This document shows positions 53,283 to 58,705 of a stretch of DNA of 58,705 nucleotides, one piece after another. The notes below the pieces were generated by a model. That model saw nothing but the letters and a program-made list of their open reading frames with translations, was not told the DNA's origin and ran no database searches. A program made the translations under genes and the position numbers. Source of the DNA: Rhizaria sp. SCN 62-66 (lineage: Eukaryota > Rhizaria, unplaced); NCBI GenBank assembly GCA_001724265.1, contig MEDY01000179.1, forward strand, positions 1 through 58,705. Reading direction: 5' to 3'. Numbering within the stretch: position 1 is the first letter of the stretch; every line of letters starts with the position of its first letter.

Positions 53283-53590
53283 GTCGTCGCAACAGCTGAT
53301 TGTCACCAATACCAAGTTGTTAGTGACCGCTGTCATGAATGGCGTGGACGCCTGTCTTGTTAATGTAAAGTATTTTTGTGCTAAAATATTGTTTACCAAA
53401 GTAGTTATAATAAAGTTTTATTTCGAATGTTCTCATCTTATTTATATCACAATAGTATCATTTATCTCGACAAGATGTAAACCACATTTACGCTCTCGTA
53501 CAAACAAAAATCACAGACCGCCCGATCAAAATACGTCCACACACTCTCCACTTCATAAAACTTGCGTTTTGACCGTGCTCAGCAGTTGCT
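53283..53590. other. Short convergent 3' region of SEC6 and UBA1 with overlapping poly(A) signals
   Basis: The 308 bases between the two stop codons contain AATAAA at 53409-53414 on the plus strand (127 bases past the SEC6 stop) and its complement TTTATT at 53417-53422, an AATAAA for the minus strand (169 bases past the UBA1 stop). The two signals are two bases apart, so the 3' UTRs of the two genes probably overlap or abut. Confidence 0.6.
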
Positions 53591-56500
53591 TTACTTGCGG
53601 ATGCGGACGCGGATGGGCGGGATCTCAATCTCGTTGTCGTCCTCGTCTGTCACGGAGGCATCGAGGATGAGATACTTGGCGTCCTCGGCCAGCGGTGCCT
53701 TGTTGAACTGCTCCGCGAGCTTCGACAGCGGCACCGGCAGGCGTTCCTGGATGTTCTTCTTGAGACCCACTCCGAAGTCGACGTAGACCATGGCCTCGCC
53801 GAGGTTAAGCATCGACACGACGACGCCGAAGCGCGCGCGAAGCCACTCGACAAGCTCGCCGAGCGTGATGTCGCGCCCGCCGTCGACCTCGACGTCGACC
53901 ACGTCCCACAGCGACCACTTCCACTGCTCGCCCGACGGGAACACGGCCGTCTGCGACGCCATCGGGAAGGGCTCCGAGGCCACCAGCACGTTGTCGGCCA
54001 GGTTGCAGAAGGTCGAGCGGTAGCTCTCCAGCGGCTTGCGCTGCAGCAGCTTAAACATCTCGAGGCACACGAGTCCGGTCACGAGCGCAGTCGTGGTCGC
54101 GATGGCCGGGATGATCTTGCCCGCCACAAACTTGGTCTCGTGCGCGCTCGCCTCCTTGATATTGTAGTTGCGCGCGCGCAGGTTGGAGCAGGCCGTGATG
54201 AAGGCCACATGGTGGTTCGTGTCGTCGTCCTTCTCGAACTCGACTGCGTTGAGCCGGAAGCCCGCGAGCGTGGCCGGCGCGGGCAGCTCCGCGGCCAGCG
54301 CGCGCACTTGCGAGTCGAAGTCAAGCCCCGCGGCGCCCGCGGCGGCGGCCGAGGCGGCGCGCGCGGCGAGCTCCTTGGCCTCGGCGTCGGTGGTGGCGAT
54401 CTTGAGGTCGCGCGGCACGAAGGGAGTGGGTACGAAGCTCGCCAGCGCGGCGCGAGCGCGCACGGGGTCGTCGTGCCCGTGCAGCTTGTAGTTGAACGCG
54501 CGCAGGTTAGCCGCGGCGAGCACGAAGCCCATGTGCGTCTCGTCGCTGGCGTCGAAGACGAGCGGCAGCGGCGGGCGCTTGGTGCCGGACCAGAAGGGCG
54601 CGCCCTCGGTGGTGCGCGCGTCAGGCGGGTGCGTCGCCAGCAGCTGCGCGATGTTGTGCTCGAACTCGCTCTCGAAGCGCCAGCGCGCCCACAGCAGGCA
54701 GTCCTCGAAGGTCAGCGGGCGGCGCGTCACGAGCGACTCGACGACGCGCTGCAGCGTCGGCAGTGCCGTGTTGGGCTCCTTGAGCAGCGCCTCGACATAG
54801 CGCGGCGTCGACAGGTAGCTATTGACGTCGGCGGGCGCCTGCGCGAAGTCGCCCTCGAAGACGTCGCGCGCCCACTGGATCGTGTGCTCGATCTTGTGCG
54901 GGAAGTGCTTGAGCGTGCACAGAGGGATACCCTCCTCGGGCGGGTCGCGCGTCGAGCCATAGGATTCGCTCTGAAACGGTACCACGACCTGCGTGTTGCC
55001 CTTGGTGCCCTGCGTGCCCGAGTCCACCAGCGGCTTCTGGTACTGCACGCAGCGCCCGTCGACGTAGAGCCGCGCCTCGACGTTGTCCAGCGCCGTGTAC
55101 ACGCCTGACAGCGCGCGCCAGAAGTCGTCATTGTAGGTCGCCTCGCTCTCGCGGCCCACGCGCAGCGCCTGCGCAGTGATGGCCAGCGCCGGGTTCATCG
55201 CCAGAGCCGCGCGCGCGGCCGCGGCGGACTTGAGCTGCCCCACGTCGGTGGCGCGGAAGAGGAACTGCCGGTTCAGGTTGGACTTCTCGATGCTGTCCAT
55301 GTCCGTGACCGTGATGGAGCCGCCCGCGGCGGCCTGCCCGACGCCCATGAGGGCCCAGTTCTTGAGCATCTCGCAGCCGATGGCGCCCGCGCCGACCAGG
55401 AACACGCGCTGCGCCGCCGCGCGCGCGGTCAGCGTCGCGCCAAACACAGCGCGGTACGCGTCGTAGCGGTCGCCGCGCGGCGCGAAGGCGGCCCAGGGCG
55501 CGGCGGCGCCAGTCGCGGCGGCGTTAGCGGGCACGACGAAGCCGGCCTCGGAGGTGGCGGCCGCGACGGCGGGCCCGCACACGTCGGCCTCGGCGGCCTT
55601 GGCGGCGTCGGCGGCGTCGCTGTCGGTCGCGGCCGCGGCGGCAAAGGTGCCCGGCACGGCCGCGGGCAGCGCCTCGGCGTCGCGGTAGTAGAACCACTGC
55701 GCGATGGGCAGGAACTTGCCCGAGGCGGCCTTAACGACCTCCTGGCCGACGACGCCGCCCGCGACAGAGGTCACGGGCGCGATCTGCGCGCCGCTGCAGC
55801 GCGCCAGAGCCAGCAGGCGCGCGCGCAGGGCGGCGTCCTCGGCTGCGGGGGCCGCCAGGTCCTTGCCCAGCGCCGCCAGCGCGGTCGAGGCCACGGCCAC
55901 GGCGTCGGCGACCGAGTCGGGCGCGGGCAGCGCATTGCGGGCGGCCGCGGGTGCCGCGGAACCGTTGGCGCCGTTGGCAGCGGCGCAGGCAAAGGCGGAG
56001 AGCGCGGCGTAGAGCGCGTGGGTCTCCTGCGCGGCGCCGGTGAAGTCGTCGTTGGCGAAACAGGGCGCGGCGAGCGACTCAGCCAGCGGGAGCGAGGAGA
56101 CAGTGAAGGGCGTCTTTACCTGGTTGAAGTAGCCGCGCACGCCCGAGAAGGCGCCAAATGCCGTGGTATCAACGTCGATGGCGAAGGAGTAGGGCGAGAG
56201 CACACGCACGGTGGCGGGGCGCGAGAGCGCGCAGAGCTCGGGCATGCCCTCGACCTCCTCGAAGGTCACGCTCATGCCGTCCGAGAGCCCGTGGCGATGC
56301 TCGTCCGACACCGTCACCACGGCTGGGGACGCGTTGGACACGTGCGCAAGCAGCCCGCGGAAGGCGGGGTTGCCGTCGGGGTCCGAGACCACGTGCGCAG
56401 GCCCCACGTCGACGAAGACGCCAAAGGTCACGCCAGCCGAGGCGGCGCAGATGAACTTGGCGCCCGCCGCGCGCGCGAGCCCGGCCACGCGGAGCTGCTC

Positions 56501-57061
56501 GGGGCGCGCAAACTCGTCCAGCAGCACAACCACGGAGTACTTGGAGACGAGCTCGGCCGTGACGGCCGCGCCCGCGCCGGGCACGACGTGGACCTTGACG
56601 TAGGGGTTGAGTGTGGCGAGCTGCGGCAGCGAAGCCTCGGCCAGCGAGGTGCCCGCAGCGATGTGCTCGTCAGTCACGTAGAACTGCGCGCCGCGGTCCG
56701 ACTCCAGCGCGGGCGAGGCGTCGAGCAGGCCCACGGAGCGGACACCGGCCAGGACGACGTTCTTGGCTAAACAGGGGGAATAAAAATGGATCGGATGAAC
56801 GGAGAGTCCGGGTCGGCTGATGTTAGACGGGAGATAGCTAGAGGGATATGGACTGTGATAAAGATCTAAAGATTAAAATAGATAGAATTCAGATGTTTGC
56901 GTATTGCAGTAGTGAAGATATGACGTACCGACTTCGACACCAAGGCCACGAAGACCGATGATAAGAACATCTGCCGACCCAAGCTTAGCCTGGGCCTCAT
57001 GTCCATAGACATAAAGCTGACGCGAGTAAAGCGCGTCGTCAACAACAGGTGTCTCAGACAT
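53591..57061 (-). CDS. UBA1: Ubiquitin-activating enzyme E1
   Basis: E1 adenylates ubiquitin with ATP, binds it as a thioester and passes it to E2 enzymes. Exons 57061-56929 and 56766-53591 (donor GTACGT, acceptor TTTAG) give 1,102 residues and TAA; human UBA1 has 1,058. Exon 1 encodes DDALYSRQLYVYGHEAQ and the start of the inactive Rossmann fold; the splice restores GVEV-AKNVVLAGV. The active adenylation domain shows FLVGAGAIGCEMLKNWALMG near residue 500 and DMDSIEKSNLNRQFLFR. The catalytic Cys is C661 in PLCTLKHFPHKIEHT, followed by the IQWARDVFEGDF segment. The C-terminal ubiquitin-fold domain ends IEIPPIRVRIRK. No feature suggests loss of function. It is downstream of, and on the same strand as, the PGK-like gene. 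Confidence 0.95.
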
Positions 57062-57477
57062 TTGCACAAACGGCACAAGGCTTTCTTCCTGTCACAGAGC
57101 GAATCGGAATAACGAACACGGCCGGTCTCAAATCTGTCCCCCAATTTGCCCTTCGTTCTGGAACCCGCCCTTCGGTCGGAGACCGGGCCGAAAGCAGTTG
57201 GTGGTGGAAGTGTGCTAAATGTGACTAAACATAGAATCTCTTGTTCATGATGTTAAGCAGTAATGACTAAACTCTGGAAAAACGTCAAGATTGCATTAAT
57301 TTATGTAAAATCGCGCAAAAATATAATATTAACCTCCAACACTTCAACCTACCCGCACAAAACAAGGACCCTCATAACCTATGTTACGAGAGAGCTTAAC
57401 AAGCCTTGTGTACGTGTCAGCTTGCTCGCCTCTCGCCTCGTCATGACCATGCCTCACGCACTCTCCCAACCGCGCCG
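57062..57477. promoter_or_regulatory. Intergenic region between the PGK-like gene and UBA1
   Basis: These 416 bases follow the PGK-like stop and precede the UBA1 ATG on the minus strand, so they hold the UBA1 promoter. A GC-rich block at about 57,140-57,200 contains CCCTTCG twice and a short imperfect inverted repeat around GGTC-GGAG-ACC. No coding sequence seen. Confidence 0.4.
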
Positions 57478-58705
57478 TCAGTCGCTGGGCAAGGAGCTGG
57501 CGCCAGCGGCGACGTCGGGGCTGGGGCTGAGCCGCTCTGCGCCGTGGAGCATCTTGCCCTCGAGCATCACCAGCGAGGACCCCGCGCCCGAGGACACGAA
57601 CGTCACCTGCTCCGCTGCGGGCCGCCGCCCCACAACGAAGAGCCGCGCCGCGGTGGCCGCGTCGCCGCCCGCGATGACGGTGAGCGCGCCGCGCTTGGTG
57701 GCGGCGACCATGTCGGCCAGGACCGAGACGGTGCCCGCGGAGAAGGGCCCCCACTCGAAGCAGCCCACCGTGCCGACCATAAGCACCGTGCGCGCGCGCG
57801 CCAGCACGGCCGAGAAACGCGTCCGCGACGCGGGCCCCACGTCCAGCGGCAGCCACGCGTCGAGCGGCACGCCGTCCGCGTCCCCGTCCTCAGCGCCGAC
57901 GCCGCCAGCAGCGTTGGCGGCGGCAGCAGCGTTGGCAGCAGCAGTGGCGCCGCTGCCGCGCGCGCGGCGCATGAGGGCCTCCGCGGCGGCCTCGGCGGCG
58001 TCGGCGTCAGTGGCCACGCCGACGGGCGCGTCGGGGTCCAGGCTCTCGGCGATGGCGTGGTCCGACGGCACGTGGATGCGCGTGCCGCGCGCGCGCGCCA
58101 GCGCCACGAGCCGCTCGACGTCGCGCACAGCGTCGATGTCGATGAGGTTCGCGCCCAGCGAGAGCGCGCCCTCCAGCACGACCTTGAATGTGAAGGCCAT
58201 GCCGCCAGTCACCACCAGGTCGTCCGCCATCTCGATCAGACGCTCCAGGACCTGCGAGATATGACAGCAGAAAGCACACAAGAGAAGATAAAAGGCGAGG
58301 GAAACATGGGTGAGTGAGGAGTGAGTTGTGGTTTAGAAAAATGAAGAAAAAAAATATTTCGACTGAATGCAGGAAGATATCTCAGAATGTGTGTGAATAA
58401 ACAAAAATCGAAGCTCCATGAATCATATTCAGTCCTGCGTTGTTTGGCTTTGCTATGACGCACCTGGATCTTGTCGGTGACCTTCATGGCGGAGCCGACG
58501 ACGACCGCGACGGGGCCGCGGGGGCCCACGCGCGACTGCAACGCGGCCACGACGGCGGGCGCGCCCCGCTCCGCCGCGGCCGCGGTCACCGCGGCGGCCA
58601 CCGTCGCGCAGTCTGGCTCGCTGACCGAGACTGCGCCGCCGGAGGGGCCGCGCGGGGAGGCCGCGGCGGCCAGCGCGGCGGCCGCGGCGTCGGCGGGCGC
58701 GCCCG
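57478..58705 (-). CDS. Divergent phosphoglycerate kinase-like protein, C-terminal part
   Basis: The gene runs off the right end. Exon 58705-58464 joins 58251-57478 through GTGCGT and TCGCAG, giving about 337 residues and TGA. Family landmarks are VTDKIQVLERLIEMADDLVVTGGMAFTF (VSDKIxVIENLL...GGGMAYTF in typical PGK), WLPLDVGPASR, a GCFEWGPFSAGT loop and MLEGK near the end. Several nucleotide-binding positions differ from the consensus: GGAKV is GSAMKV, WNGPVGVFE is MVGTVGCFE, GGGDTA is AGGDAA, and STGGGASLELLEGK is SSGAGSSLVMLEGK. An Ala-rich insert lies near 57,890-57,960. It may be a paralogue with altered or lost kinase activity rather than the main glycolytic enzyme. The N-terminal half, which binds 3-phosphoglycerate, is outside the window. 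Confidence 0.8.

Noticed and set aside
51156-53399. A 747-residue minus-strand open frame
   Set aside because: It is antisense to the SEC6 C-terminal rod, which is a strong family match on the plus strand.
1-58705. Search by eye for a suppressor-type tRNA (CUA anticodon), other tRNAs, rRNA or CRISPR arrays
   Set aside because: I found no cloverleaf with a T-loop consensus in the intergenic regions and no spaced direct-repeat array; the decoding tRNA, if any, is elsewhere.

Overview
This is nuclear DNA from an unidentified, GC-rich eukaryote, most likely a protist. The genes are spliced and cytosolic ribosomal proteins, a U1 snRNP protein, exocyst, Rab prenylation and ubiquitin E1 genes are all present. 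Coding DNA is very GC-rich; introns and intergenic DNA are clearly AT-richer. Proteins are inflated with Ala, Ser, Gln, Asn, Asp/Glu and Gly/Pro runs. Introns are few, and 12 of 14 reconstructed donors begin GTAC.

Layout. 1-195 (+) is the 3' end of RPS15. 484-1785 (-) is RABGGTB. 2201-3193 (+) is RPS16, with an anomaly at its second exon junction. 3904-10056 (+) is a large type I membrane protein with seven Cys-pair modules. 10614-24428 (-) is one uninterrupted reading frame of about 4,600 codons with a possible mitochondrial presequence. About 24,690-25,680 holds decayed Tc1/mariner-like transposase remnants in AT-richer DNA. 26455-28431 (-) is U1-C (SNRPC). 29077-29826 (+) is a FYVE-ankyrin protein. 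30312-35422 (-) is a B-box-like, poly-Ser protein. 36459-41939 (-) is MLH1. 43154-45866 (+) is a polyQ protein ending in a cytochrome b5 domain. 46818-47666 (-) is a secreted acidic-repeat protein. 48293-53282 (+) is exocyst SEC6/EXOC3. 53591-57061 (-) is UBA1. 57478-58705 (-) is a divergent, partial phosphoglycerate kinase. There is no operon-like logic: these are mostly housekeeping genes in divergent and convergent pairs.

The main result concerns the genetic code. Two strongly recognisable housekeeping genes, MLH1 and SEC6, each contain one in-frame TAG, with homologous or same-frame coding sequence on both sides. The MLH1 TAG sits where plant MLH1 has Gln (I-Q-R-L before VVNRIAAGE). None of the 14 gene 3' ends visible here uses TAG: eight end in TAA and six in TGA. 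The simplest reading is that UAG is a rare sense codon, most likely glutamine, while UAA and UGA remain stops. Two in-frame TAGs in the transposase remnants fit this but are weak evidence. Readthrough or two C-to-T sequence errors cannot be excluded from this window alone.
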